Shown: positions 23,791 to 35,440 of the stretch, piece after piece
Position numbering within the stretch: position 1 is the stretch's first letter
Layout of the letters: each line of letters begins with the position of its first letter
Source: Datura wrightii
Taxonomy: Eukaryota; Streptophyta; Magnoliopsida; Solanales; Solanaceae
DNA: 64,000 nt
Direction: 5' to 3'
Assembly: GCA_035772735.1 (NCBI GenBank)
Contig: JASDFA010000010.1
Span: forward strand, 155,312,501 to 155,376,500
The notes under the pieces: generated by a model
Databases searched by the model: none
What the model was told of the DNA's origin: nothing
The model's input: only the letters and a program-made list of their open reading frames with translations
Made by a program: the position numbers and the translations under genes

Positions 23791-24798
23791 AGTGTTTGAT
23801 TTGGACAAAAAATACTTAAAAAAATTGAAAAATACTTTAAAAAAGCCAAAGCCAAAAGTTGGTTCTTACCAACTTTTTATTTTTTTTGACTTATAAGTCA
23901 TTTATGTTTGACCAAGATATTTACCTTTTTATTCACATAATACTTTCTAAATTTCAATAATATCTTCAAGTAAATAAAACCCTATAACTCTTTTTCTTCT
24001 TCTCATTCTCTACACTCCAACCTCATATTTCTTCTTTGTTCCTCTTGTTCATCTTTTCATCATTTTTTCTTGCATTTTGTTCAGAGAATTCGTGGTATAT
24101 TCGATCTTGTGGTAAGTTTATCATTAAAGTTGTATCTTATATATATCTCCATTTTTAATTTTATTTTTCCGGCGAATCTATAATAAGTGACAATGAACTT
24201 TTAAACTGTAATTGAATCTATAATATTTTCTCCTGAGAATCTGTAATTTTTTTTCCAGCGAATTTTGTAGTTTTTTTGTCAGGCGAATATATAATTTCTT
24301 TTACCAGTGAATCTGTAATTTTATTTTTCCGGAGAATCTGTAATTTTTTTTCCTGATAAATCTATAATTTTTTTTCCAGCGAATCTGTAATTTTTTTTTA
24401 ATAGAACTAGACTCCTAATAAAATGTAAAGGGAGATTTACCTAATATTATTCAAATTATATATTTTAAAAAATTAAAAAAACATAAATAATTAGTTTATA
24501 TTAAAAATAAATAAAAATATAAAATTAATTTAAATTTTAATTATTTTAGAAATAAAAATATCACAATAGTTCGTTTTTTATAGTGATAACAGTTTTAAGG
24601 GCATTTCGGTCATTTGATCAGAAATAAGTGCTTAACAGCACTTATGCACCAAACACATCAATAACTTTTTTTCAGCTTCATCACTTTTATCCAAAACATA
24701 CCTGCTTATTTATAAAATAAGTTTCAGCACTTTAAAAAATGCTTTAAACACTTATATTTAAAAGCCGTTTTTTTTTTCCAGGTAAATCAGACGGGCTC
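23791..24798 (-). mobile_element. GAGCCC-ended transposable element with an internal minisatellite
   Basis: The right end, read on the minus strand, starts GAGCCCGTCTGATTTACCTG. The left end (GTGTTTGATTTGGACAAAAA) is a degenerate inverted match. Internal blocks match the element at 48812-50236, including TTTGACCAAGATATTTAC and a leader-like CTTCTTCTCATTCTCTAC segment. A minisatellite of about 25-35-bp units with the core GAATCTGTAATTTTTTTTCC lies at 24170-24400. No transposase is present. The left boundary is uncertain by tens of bases. Confidence 0.65.
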
Positions 24799-26371
24799 TT
24801 AATTATGTTGGGAATGATATTATCCTTAAAAATATTTTATTAAATACGGATATATTTTTAGAATTTAATAAAAAATTTTAGTATTGATTAAGAGCAAAAA
24901 TAACACCGAGTAATTAATTTAGCAGCAAAAAACACAATCGTGTAAAAAAAGAGAAGAAATATTTTCTGGATTGCTATCCTTCTATTCATTGGAATGATTC
25001 TCTCTCTTTATATATAAGTGAGATATTTGAAACATTACATTAACTAAATGATAGAACATCACAATACAAAGGTGATAATTATAAAATGATGACCGTTGTG
25101 GGAAGTTAAAAAAATATTTAATCTCAAAGAAATGTAACTGGACATATTTTGATAAGCATGAATTTGGATTTTTTTTCTTAGGTATGCTCAAAAGAATAGG
25201 AATGATTTTTGCAAAATCAAATTGGATTAAACGTCCGATATATTTGTGGCTGGGGGAGCGGAATCCACCTCTTTTGCCTTCAAGCTCATTTTTCACATGC
25301 GTGAACTCACCCTCATTTTTTTTTTTATAGCTCTTTAAAAGTAGAAGCGGATTCAAAATTTAAAATTTATGGGTTCAATTTTTAAAGATTTTAGAATTGA
25401 ATTCGTTATATTTTTAAAGTTACGGGTTTATATTTATTATTTATTATAATTTTGATAAATTTTATATATAAATTTATACACCACTTTAAAAATTAAGTAT
25501 ATGATACATTCGCCTCTGTTTGCAAGCCCCCTAACATTAAAGAACGATATCTTATTGAATAAGAAAAGAACACTCTTTCTAATTTATGAAGGGTACTTTC
25601 ATTTTTTTACTTAACATAATCTACGTATTCATGGTAATTCAGTAACTTTAATTTACACACATTTTCTACATAATATTATTAAAACATTTGTTAAATACCT
25701 ATATATATTTGACTGGACCAGCCAATTATATATTGAAATTATTGTAGAAATACATAAACTGTAAATTCTAAATCTGATTATATTGTTACAAAATTATTCT
25801 GTAACATATACTTTTTGCTGTTTCTGTTTGTAACTAAACAAACACTAATAATTTCATTTTAGTTTTTTTATTATTGGATACAAAAAGTTTTTTTTTTTTT
25901 TTTTGTGTGTAAAAGATTTAAAAAATGTGAGGTGACATAAAAATTAAATGCTCATTTTATTATTGGGTTGTCGAAGGAGGTAAGTTGGTTTCATCGTTCT
26001 CCATTTCAAGAAATATTTACTCCACCATTGACGATTCCTACTAATAGACGTTGGAAGTTTTTATGAAAAAGACATAAATATCCCTCTAATATGATCATAG
26101 GGGTCTTATTATTTTCTAAATTACTTTAAAATGGAAGAAATATTTTTTAAGTATAAAAGTGACAAATAGTACGTGTGTATTTACTCTTTTAGAGGCATAT
26201 GAAAAATCAAAAATAACTTAAAATCTGATTAATATAGACACATGTCATTCTTAGTTGGACATTTTACAATTAATTAGTAAATATAATTAATTAATATTAA
26301 ATTTTAAGTAGACATCTTAGAAATTATTTTCTTTTATTGAAATATTTTATATACAGATAAAGCCATCAATT

Positions 26372-26444
26372 GGGGATGTAGCTCAAATGGTAGAGCGCTC
26401 GCTTTGCATGCGAGAGGCACGGGGTTCGATCCCCCGCATCTCCA
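26372..26444 (+). tRNA. tRNA-Ala (anticodon TGC), copy 2
   Basis: Identical to the 23013 copy except for G in the D stem (GTAGAGC), which restores a full GCTC/GAGC D stem. All other cloverleaf parts and the TGC anticodon are the same, with no intron. This is the form I would expect to be fully functional. A five-T terminator follows after two bases. Confidence 0.97.
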
Positions 26445-26446
26445 CA

Positions 26447-26451
26447 TTTTT
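26447..26451 (+). terminator. Pol III terminator of tRNA-Ala copy 2
   Basis: Five consecutive T residues two bases past the tRNA 3' end. Confidence 0.8.
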
Positions 26452-27560
26452 CATATTGAACCCCGAATTAGTTTTCATTTATATTATATATGCAGAATTA
26501 TTTTTTTTAATATCATATATAAATAGTATAATTTTTCGTCGAAGAAAATTCAAACCCCTTAGCCCTATCAGCTCCGTTCTTGAACGTATATAACTTAAAT
26601 TTGAGAAGTATATAATTATGCCCATTTCCCTTATGTCCGTAAGGTTATAACTCAAACAAGGTGAGAAAGAAAAGGGTACTTTCACAATCATAGCCTACGA
26701 GGATTTAGCTTGTAACACTAACATATACTTTTTTTTTTTTTTACAATTGTGGACCTAGAGCATAACATGTAGTAAAATTTGATGAAGTATGACCATCGGA
26801 ATTTTCTTCTAATTTGAGATATGTCGTGAATGTTATTGTTCTTAAATATAGGTGCATTCTTATAATTCAACAAGCTTTTTAAATATCAATTCAGAGCAGA
26901 AATAATAATAAGAAATTTAACAACAAAAAACCCAATCGACTAGAAAGAGAGAAGGGAATATTTTCTGGATTGATATCCTCCAATGTAGGAGCGATTCTGT
27001 ACATATAAGTCAGATATTTGGAGCATTACACTAACTGAATGATGGAACATTACACTGACAAAATAAAAGAACGTCACAGTATAATGGTAATGATTCTGAA
27101 ATGATGATCACTATATGGAGTTAAGACACAGTTAATCTAAAAAAAAAATGTATGTGAACATATTTTGATAAGCATGAATTTGGACTTTTTCTTGGTAAGC
27201 TCGAAAGAACAAGAATCCATCTCTTTTGCCTTCAGGCGCATTTCTCAAATATTTTATTTAAAGGATGTTGTATAAAAATATATAAACTTCAAATTCTAAA
27301 TCTAGCTACGTCCGTTTATGATTACAAATATTACAGAAACCTCTCTTTTATTATTATTATTGCACAAATATGAACATAATATTTTTCTTCTATTTCTTTT
27401 TGTAACTAAACAAGCTAATAATTTCATTTTAACTTTTTATTATTGGATACAAAAAGTTTTTTGTGTGTAAAAGAATTGAAGAATGTGAGGTGACATAAAA
27501 ACTAGATGCTCATTTTTATTACTCCGCCATTGACGATTCCTATTAATAGACGTTGGAGGT

Positions 27561-28066
27561 ATGACATGTACATCAACGAGATCCAGGCCCATTTATCTGG
27601 ATCAACGACCAACTGGACCTGGGCCCCATTCTACCTTGCCGAGAATCCCTCTCAACACAACAACAGCAACACCCCCTCTTACATCGACCAATCTAAATCC
27701 TCCACGTGTCATCATCCCAATATCCTCCCTCCCCCACCTTCCCTTTGCGACGTACCTGAGAATTGAACGTTGAACTTTGATCACGACAAAAGCAAGAGAA
27801 AGGTCACCACCATTGTTGATAGGGAGGAGGAGGAGGAGATTTAACACTCCTCCTGATCCATCAACCCTCGACGTGAATGTAATATATTATTTGTACACAT
27901 TTTAAACTTTTTCTTTTACATATATATGTTGTATACATAGTTGGAGCTGAAGGACGATCCAGGATCGCTCTATTGTCTGCCTCTCTATAGATTATTCAAG
28001 CGGAGGCTGATCTCCGAAAGGCATATATATATATATATCTATGGGATTTAATTAGGCTGGTAATTA
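27561..28066 (+). promoter_or_regulatory. Upstream region of the COP1-interacting-like gene, with a G-box
   Basis: Less AT-rich than its surroundings, as plant promoters and leaders often are. It contains CCACGTGTC at 27702-27710, a G-box/ABRE-type element bound by bZIP and bHLH factors such as HY5 and PIFs. It also has a GGAGGAGGAGGAGGAG purine run near 27822 and an AT run at 28022-28037. An 86-codon reading frame across 27506-27766 has no recognised domain, and I treat it as chance. Confidence 0.45.
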
Positions 28067-31000
28067 ATGGCAAAGGAGAGACTCCACTCATTTTTCACAC
28101 CGTCTGCAGAGCAATTTCAAAGGGTACGTCAATCAAAAGGAAACCAGGAACTGAATGATGAGTTGAAAATAAAAGCAAATGAACTCGAAAAGCTTTTCGC
28201 CGAGCATAAACTACGCAATCCTCCTCCTGGAAATCAATCTAATTCTTCTACCAGAACGAGCAGGCATGGCTACATGCAAAGCTGGCCATCAGCTACTTCA
28301 TCCTACAAAAATCTACCTGAAGTAGACAATGCTTTTGTCGGTCAAGTATTTGACAATGATGCGTTTTGGAAACCTGCAGTTGGTATGAATTTACACAAAT
28401 CTGCTGATCATGAGCTAATCGGTTTTGCGGGTTCTCCGGGGAAATTCTATGAGATGTATATGCAGAAAAGGGATGCGAAAATTAGGGAAGAATGGAATTC
28501 TAAAGGAGCAGAGAAGGAAGCCAAGCTGAAGGCTATGGAGGATAGCCTTGAGAAGAGTACAGCTGAAATGAAGACTATGGAGAGACGCAGATCATTTAAC
28601 TCCAGCTCGATTTTTAGCAGAGACCAGGTATATATAACTCTAGTTCCTTTGATTTCTAACTATAGATGCAGCAATTTCACAAACAGTTTGTTGGCATTTC
28701 TGTTTTTTGTTAAATCCTATAGAGTTGATTGGTTATGCTTCCTTTTATATTCGTCACCAATCTTGAAAAATGTTAATTCCCTTTGACAGAAACAATCAGT
28801 AGTTTTTCAGCAAAGTGATGATAGAGAAGATATGCCTGAATTCATGAATCAGAAAAGGAATGATGAACACAGGTCTTCCAGTGAAACATCTTCGGAAGAA
28901 GTTTCTAAGCATACTACTCCGAGGAAGAAGAAACATTTACCTATCAAAACTTCATCGAAACCTCGCAACATAGTAGCATCTGTTCCAAGGTTTCCTATGA
29001 AGGTTTCTAGTGGTCCTTCCTCTCAGCGAAAATCTCAACCGGAAAGCTCACTTGCACGCTCCGTTCCAAACTTGTCTTACATGAGAAAGGAAAATGCAGA
29101 GCCTTATTCTCCAGCTGGTAAAACAACTACTCGTTCACACTATGCGCGTAGCAAATTACTGCACTCGCAGTCCTTAAGAAAAAGCTCTGCTTTGAATCCT
29201 GAGGGTGTTATTTTGGCACCTCTCAAATTTGATAAGGACAAGATAGAACAAAGTCCCAAGTGTGTAATTTCAGCACCTCTCAAATCTGTGAAGGACAAGA
29301 TGAGGCAGAGTCTCAGTGATAAATTTTCCAACATTTCGAACACAAAAACTATAATAAAGAAGGGAAAAGATGCTGACTTCAGTTCAAGAGGTGGCTTGCC
29401 TAAAACAAGGGGTTCTAAATTTGCAGCAAGGTGTGTGCACAATGATGATGATGATGTTGATGACATGGAATTGGATTCTGAGTACTCAGAGGGTAGAGAT
29501 GATGACGATTTTGAGAACATGAGATCTGCAGTTGCGGAAAATTTTGATAATGGGACACCAAGACCAAGCCACGAGATGGAGAAGGTAAATTCTGGTTCAG
29601 GAAATAGACATCTCCGGAGATCATTTTCTCAAGTTTGCTATGCTTCGGAAGCTGGATATTCGCCTTGTTCCGTGCCTTCCAACTTCCTAAATAGTCCTGT
29701 CTTACAGACTCATCAGTACCCCTTTCCTTATCCTCATGAGATGTCTGATGTTGATTCTTCAGACTCTACTGTGGGAAGTCCTGGGTCCTCACATTTTCTG
29801 AGTCCAACACAGACTGATGGTGCTGCTAGAACGAGGAAGAAATGGGGAACGGCAGCTCAGAATCCAATCAATATTGTAAGATCTTCTCAAAGTCTATCAC
29901 GCAAGGAAAAGACCAGAGGATTTAAACGATTATTGAAATTTGGGAGGAAAAACCCTGGCACAGATAGTTTGGTTAAAGACTGGATTGCTGCAACTACTTC
30001 TAAAGGAGATGATTGCACAAGAAATGGACATGATAGTCGCCATCGCTCTGGTGATGGCTTATATGAGGATGTGCTTTTCAATGAACGAGGTAAGATATGA
30101 TGTTTTATTTTATTAAATTTAAACCGTGTTTCCTTTTGATGGATGTTCAATGGCTTCCCCAAAATTGATTAAACTTTTTTACTTGTTAATTGTTTCAAAT
30201 TTCGTCTTTAAGCGTTTAACAGGAACATTCCAGCAGCACATGTTGATGAATTGCTTTTTCTAATCTAGTTCATGAAGTATCTTTACCACATGTTACGAGC
30301 TGAGGCTACCCAAATTGCAGGTTTACTTATTAATGAAACTGGACACATCTGAGTACTAAAAAACAACTGTTTCACAGAGGCGTAAGACGAAGAGTAAACT
30401 TATTCAACATTAACTTGAGTATATCATCACAATGATTCTTGTATAGGACAAGGGGCATGATCAGTCATGTTTGGCACAATTTATACATTTGGTCCCACAG
30501 GAAAATTATGTATCAGAGGCGGCAGCTTTAACTTGTGCTGCTCAATTCTGTTTATAATGTCATTGATGGTTCTTCCTATTTGCTTTTCTACATTAGAACT
30601 TGGGAAGCAAAATAAACCTTTTAGTTGTTCCAACTTTATCTGTTTCAGCTAGCAATTTTGCAAACTTACTTTGTTTATTTTGCAATAGTTTCTTCTAATC
30701 CTGTGTAATAGACAAGGAAACGAATTTAGAAACTTCAAACAGTGAAGTTTAAAGCTTGTTGGTTAAGTTAATGGTTTTTCTATTTTATTTTGCTCATGAG
30801 TACACCTTTTCATGTGATCTTATTTTTCATGTATTCAGTTTCAACTTTTGGTATGAAGCTCATCCATCTTAAGTAACTGACACAGTGATGTTTATTTCTG
30901 GCAGTTCAATCCTTGCACAGTTGTATTCCGGCACCTCCAGCTAACTTCAAACTGAGGGAGATTAATTTATCAGGAAGCTTAATAAAGGGTGAACATTTAG

Positions 31001-31491
31001 AATATAATTTGGTGTTATTGCTCTGTGTTTTCTGTTTTATCCAATAAATGCCACCATTAGAAGAAAAGAAAGAGTAAGAGCCTGCATCGGCGTAGTTGCC
31101 ACTTAGCTTCATAGCCTTAAAAAATAGTTGTGCACAGCTCACACTTTTTTATGAAACTATCTTCCTGACCTATATACTTCCTGAGTCAAAGAGTACTCAC
31201 CTATCTATTAGCATAAGAAGTTAGTTGTTTCATCAGCATCTTATGTGTCTTGCTTTATTAGCCAATGCCTTAAAGATGTATTACATTGATGAACAATGAA
31301 ACAGTATATCATCTGATATCTAACCAATCTTGAACTTTTCAATATTTTGTATTGCACAAATCCATTTGAAGCTTTTTGTGCTTCAGTAATTCAAGTATTA
31401 ACTTTTCTTTATTTACTATTTCACAGCTCCAAGATCATTCTTTTCTTTGTCGTCATTCAGAAGCAAGGGAAAGGACTCGAAGCCAAGATAA
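28067..31491 (+). CDS. COP1-interacting protein-like, C-terminal part only
   Basis: Four exons, 28067-28627, 28790-30089, 30905-30988 and 31427-31491, all with GT-AG borders and consistent phase, give 669 residues. The N-terminal coiled-coil part carries ELNDELKIKANELEKLFAEH (about 28-47) and KFYEMYMQKRDAKIREEW (126-143). Both are hallmarks of the plant COP1-interacting-protein-like family related to Arabidopsis At1g17360/At1g72410. The Ser-rich middle has an acidic run (about 404-428). The end has the family's KDWI motif and a terminal APRSFFSLSSFRSKG block. As I recall them, full-length relatives are over 1,000 residues and have several hundred residues before the coiled coil. No upstream exons for that part are seen here. 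It is therefore an N-terminally shortened but uninterrupted gene, or an upstream start was missed. Its function is unproven; a light-signalling link is inferred from the name. Confidence 0.85.
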
Positions 31492-32011
31492 GTCCCTCGA
31501 AGGACAAAAGTTACAGGGATAAAACACATGGAATTTCCCTTGATGACACACATTTTCAGATCATATTTTTTTAACCAGAGCTTGAGGTATGTGTGTGCTA
31601 TGTACAGCCTACAATCATCTAAGTACAATTTATTCTTGTAAATGTACTATGTATAGTACTATGTCATTGGGCTCGTTAGGCCTTGCTTGCGCTTTAATTC
31701 TTGTTGTTTCGGTATATAACGTTGTTTATTGCCTTGAGAGGACAGTTCCCACTGGCTGAATGTTAATGCAATATTGGCAGTTAGAGCATTCTTCAACTTC
31801 TATTTTTATTTTTTTCTAGTCATTCAAGCTTGCTTTTTGTAAATATCATAAGTTGGACAAATGTTCAGATCATTGAATATCAGATGTTTGGAAGGAGAAG
31901 CTATTTTATTCGCGAGTAAGATGTAATGGTGGCTAAAGAGTATATTGAATTAATGATGACTTACCTGAACTCAACATTACTGACATTTGAATGCTGCAAT
32001 TGGCGGGAGAA
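31492..32011. other. 3' region of the COP1-interacting-like gene
   Basis: Probable 3' untranslated sequence (TTCTTGTAAATGTAC near 31633) followed by intergenic DNA up to the miR164 hairpin. No other gene is seen. Confidence 0.5.
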
Positions 32012-32100
32012 TTAAGCTGGAGAGCGAGAGCACATGCGAAATTCTTGAAAGATCAAAGTTCCGAGTAATTCAGCATGTGCCCTGCTTCTCCAGCTTAAAT
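32012..32100 (-). ncRNA. MIR164: MIR164 precursor hairpin
   Basis: The segment is an inverted repeat. Its outer arms (TTAAGCTGGAGA and TCTCCAGCTTAA) pair perfectly, and the loop is only about 30 bases. Read on the minus strand, the 5' arm (32092 to 32072) starts TGGAGAAGCAGGGCACATGC, the miR164 sequence in a known variant with CAU in place of CGU. The 3' arm (about 32039-32017) would give the star strand, CATGTGCTCTCGCTCTCC. miR164 targets transcripts of the NAC1/CUC/ORE1-type NAC factors, which control organ boundaries, lateral roots and leaf senescence. The plus-strand transcript would fold too, but its arms would not give miR164, so the minus strand is the coding one. It is convergent with the COP1-interacting-like gene 520 bp away. 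Confidence 0.9.
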
Positions 32101-32340
32101 AACCGTCCACTTAAAGATATTTCTCAACCTTGTACCAATTCTTCTTCCTTCGCTTAACGTGTTGCTGTAGGTTGATGAATTGTGTAAAAATAGTCTATGA
32201 CGAATCATCTGCACACTCCTGAATAGCGTGAAACAAGTGCATGCAGCTGATTCCAACTAATCAAGTGTTTAAGGCGTATTTGCTTTGGACAGCTTTAGAG
32301 AAGCATATTATGCTGGCAATGAAACATCTTATGCAAGTAC

Positions 32341-32350
32341 TTATATATAC
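32341..32350 (-). promoter_or_regulatory. Candidate TATA box of MIR164
   Basis: On the minus strand this reads GTATATATAA, about 240 bp upstream of the hairpin. Plant MIR genes are Pol II transcribed and usually have a TATA box. A start near 32310 would put the hairpin about 210 bases into the primary transcript. A similar TATA plus flank recurs at 61.74 kb. Confidence 0.45.
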
Positions 32351-32785
32351 ATAGCATTAAGTTGCTTCACGAAAATGGGATCCCATAAGGTAACTATAGT
32401 ACTTTTTGTGATTAGATGGTGGTTGATCCTGTACTGATTTTGCTAGGGAAATACACTGGGGCCAGTGTAGTGTATTTTAATCAAATATGCAGAAAAGGCC
32501 AAGGAAAAATGAATATTTTCCTACGACTGACTGTTGAAGTTGGCAGCCAAAAAGGAAATCCATAAAGCCGAGTTGAGAATAATGAGATTTCTCGACCAAA
32601 TGCAACCTAATTAAAGAGTTCAAAAGCAGGCCACCCACCCTAAGATATTAAAAATACGCTTTAGATACCACAGAAAACATCATATTTGTTAGATAACTAC
32701 TCTTTTCATGAAGAAAAATTTGGACAAACTATAGGTGGCAAATGAGCGAGTTGGATTGAATTTAGGCAGGTCAAAATAGGCTGAG

Positions 32786-34128
32786 TGTTGGAATACAGGC
32801 ATATGCATACAAACAATTCAGGATCATATTTGCATGTAATATAGACAACACAAAACACACATATTTTAATCAATCATAAAATCAATACTTATCTTTTGAA
32901 GCATGACAGCAAATTAATCTTCTTGAAGCTATTGCACAAATCATCCAATGTATTCTCCAGGTCTGCGATCTTCTGTCATAGCCTCAAAAATCTCTGAGTA
33001 GGGAATACTTGTGTGGATGATTTTTCATAGAGGAAGAGAATCCTATTTATAACCACATTTTTAAGATATAAAACCCTAGTCCCAAAACGTATAGGAATTT
33101 TTCTCTCCAAGTAATAGTCAAACTTTCCTTCTAGAAAACCAGTTTATTTTTAACCAAAATCTTGTAAGATTTTACTTCTTCTAGAAAATTGGTTTCTTCC
33201 TTTTCAAGTTCATTAATTAATCAAGCATAGCAGAGATCACAGATTTAATTAGTGAGACTTCCAATTATGGTATTGAATGAATGAATTAACCTACCATAAT
33301 AAATTGCAGATTATTCGTTTAAAAATCCGTAATTGCACTCCTCGGTATAATTTCAAAATCATTCATTAAATCTTATTTAACTCCTCATGATAAGATTACA
33401 GATACCAATCAATCGAATTAAATTTTTGACTATTTAATTCATTAATTAATTTGATGCGACGGATACTAAATCCATCTGTAGGGTTTTCACATGAAAACTT
33501 ATAAGCAATCATAAATGGATATCATCAATCTCAAGGCCGAGACATGGATTCCATCAACTAATTATTATTTCACAAATGTCAATTGTCATTATCCAACCTA
33601 TCGGGAACATTTTATCTTACGAAAGATCGAGTTTCACCCTTTGATAGATCAAAACAACAAACAAATTACATTGATCATAATAACTATATCAAGATTAAGA
33701 GTACATTTAATGATCTAGAGAATTTATTTTATTAAGTCAGATAAAATATTTATCTCTGCTTGGTCCATTCAATACATACAAAATGTACTTGTACAAGAAG
33801 TTGGAATTATACCATTCTCATAATCAAGATAAATTATATTTAATCTTGTGCTACAATCGTATCGATGAGTTTGTCCAATTTTCATCTTAGATTGTTAACA
33901 TATATAAACTTTATACTTATAAGAACCGACAATTTAATTAATCTTTCGTGCATAAGCTAAACTCTATACATTAAATCATCTACTATATAAGTAAAGAACA
34001 CATCGACTAATATATGATCTATTTGAACCTTTATTAAAATTGAATAAACAACTGTTCTATAATAAATACTACATCTAAACACATGGTTAATCGTACATAA
34101 CCCATGATTAATAGTATATATCCCAACA
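32786..34128. mobile_element. Solo LTR (TGTTGG...CCAACA) with 5-bp target duplication
   Basis: Starts TGTTGGAATACAGG and ends ATATCCCAACA, the inverted TG...CA termini of an LTR. It is flanked by CTGAG (32781-32785) and TTGAG (34129-34133), which match at 4 of 5 positions. It is 1,343 bp long with no coding region, which suggests LTR-LTR recombination that removed the body. An inverted relative lies at 20.47-21.11 kb. Confidence 0.7.
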
Positions 34129-34133
34129 TTGAG

Positions 34134-35440
34134 TTAATAAATGGTCGGGTTAAAAGTTACTTGAGCTAAGACGGGTTGGGAATTAGGATCAGATACTATT
34201 AAAAAACAATTAAAATCGATTCCATTAAAAAGCAAGCTAAAAATCAATCTCAAACATATGTTGCAAAATGCTTGAGCAGTTTTCAAAAGTGACCTCACGA
34301 GATCGGTAACCTTTCTCCCGGAAATTATTTATTATTATTATTATTATTATTATTTGTTATTCATGCCAATCTCATAAGGTCTTTATATTTTTTCAGAATT
34401 TATTTTCAACCTCAGGAGCTAGATATTAGTATTTTTCATTTTTTTTTAATTATTTAACCGACTTTATGATATCAATTTCTTTTAAAAAGAATTTAAAAAA
34501 AAATATTGGAAAAAACCGACCCAAATCACTTTTTTTTCAACTATTTTTTAAATCTATTTTTTTAAATCGGGTTTTCATAAATTTTTTAGTAGTGAGATAG
34601 GATGAATTAAAGCGGAACTCACACAAAAAGATTGTCGCTGGTTCCAATGAGCTTAGATCGTTCGTATGGGTCAATTTGATCCTCTTCCATAAACATTTTA
34701 GATGAAGGAATCCCGCATTTTAATTATTATTTAGATATAATTTTTATTAAATTTGATCAAACTGTCTATCTTATCTTTTTTATTTTCTTGACAATTAATT
34801 TTTGTTTTAAGAAAAACTTTCAGACACATGTTTATATTCAGAGTGTTGATGAGGGGAAATACTTAAACATCAATTATAAAAAACTTAGGATAAACTCAAG
34901 TAAACTTAGAAACAAGTTAGAATAAGTATAATATTTTATTAATATATTAAATGAATTTGTTTGGTCAAACTTTTAAAATTAATTTATTTTGATTTAAAAG
35001 TCCTTGTTAAAGTACTTTTGGTGAAAAATAGTTTTTGTTTGGCTAATAAATTTGAAAAATACTTTTGAGCAACAACTAGTGTTTGACAAGCTTTTAAAAA
35101 GTACTTTTAAGTGTATTTTTCTCAAAAGTATTTTTCAAATACGCACTTTTGGGGAGAAACTATTTTTTTTTTAGCTTCTGAAAAACAACTTCTACTACTC
35201 CTTAAAAACACTTATTTTCTTCCAAAAACTTGACCGAACACTTTTTTTTGTTTAAATAAATATTTTTGGTCTCCCAAAAACTTGACTAAACGGACTAGAT
35301 GTATGTGCCTTTCTTAAAGAAATTCTGATTTTCTAAACAAGTTCGTAACAAATATTTATAAGAGAAAAATATACTAAAAGAAGATAATGAAATTTTTTAG
35401 GATAAAGTCAATTGAATTGGAAATTCTTAACAAGACCCTT
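34134..35440. other. Old repeat/duplicated intergenic DNA
   Basis: No gene. A (TTA)n run sits near 34328-34352. From about 34660 the sequence is similar to 62.93-63.41 kb. Shared blocks include TTAGAATAAGTATAAT, the AAAGAAGATAATGAAA block, and the ..GACACATnTnnATTCAGAnTGTTGA block. Motifs around AAGTACTTTT at 35.0-35.2 kb occur in both orientations, suggesting an embedded foldback. Confidence 0.5.

Larger units (their letters stand above)
23013..26062 (+). repeat. Diverged tandem duplication, copy A
   Basis: This segment and 26372-27560 share a series of blocks in the same order: the tRNA-Ala gene, a TATGCCCAATTCCCTTGTGTCC block (23717 versus 26616), and a TATTTTCTGGATTG block (24960 versus 26958). 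They also share a GTGAGGTGACATAAAAA block (25928 versus 27484) and a CCATTGACGATTCCTA block (26025 versus 27528). Copy A is longer mainly because a GAGCCC-type element is inserted at 23.79-24.80 kb. No protein gene is shared. Confidence 0.75.
26372..27560 (+). repeat. Diverged tandem duplication, copy B
   Basis: Shorter partner of the 23013-26062 copy. It starts with the second tRNA-Ala gene and ends with the TTGACGATTCCTATTAATAG block just before the upstream region of the COP1-interacting-like gene. Divergence is substantial outside the tRNA, with many indels, so the duplication is not recent. Confidence 0.75.

Noticed and set aside
24982..25356. 124-codon minus-strand frame
   Set aside because: No domain, and the homologous region in the second tandem copy (about 26.97-27.25 kb) does not keep the frame, so it is not conserved as protein.
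27506..27847. Overlapping frames of 70-86 codons before the COP1-interacting-like gene
   Set aside because: Frames on both strands over a GC-richer promoter-like region; none has a domain or fits the family N-terminus.
32012..32100. MIR164 hairpin transcribed from the plus strand
   Set aside because: The plus-strand arms do not contain the miR164 sequence; only the minus strand places it on the 5' arm.
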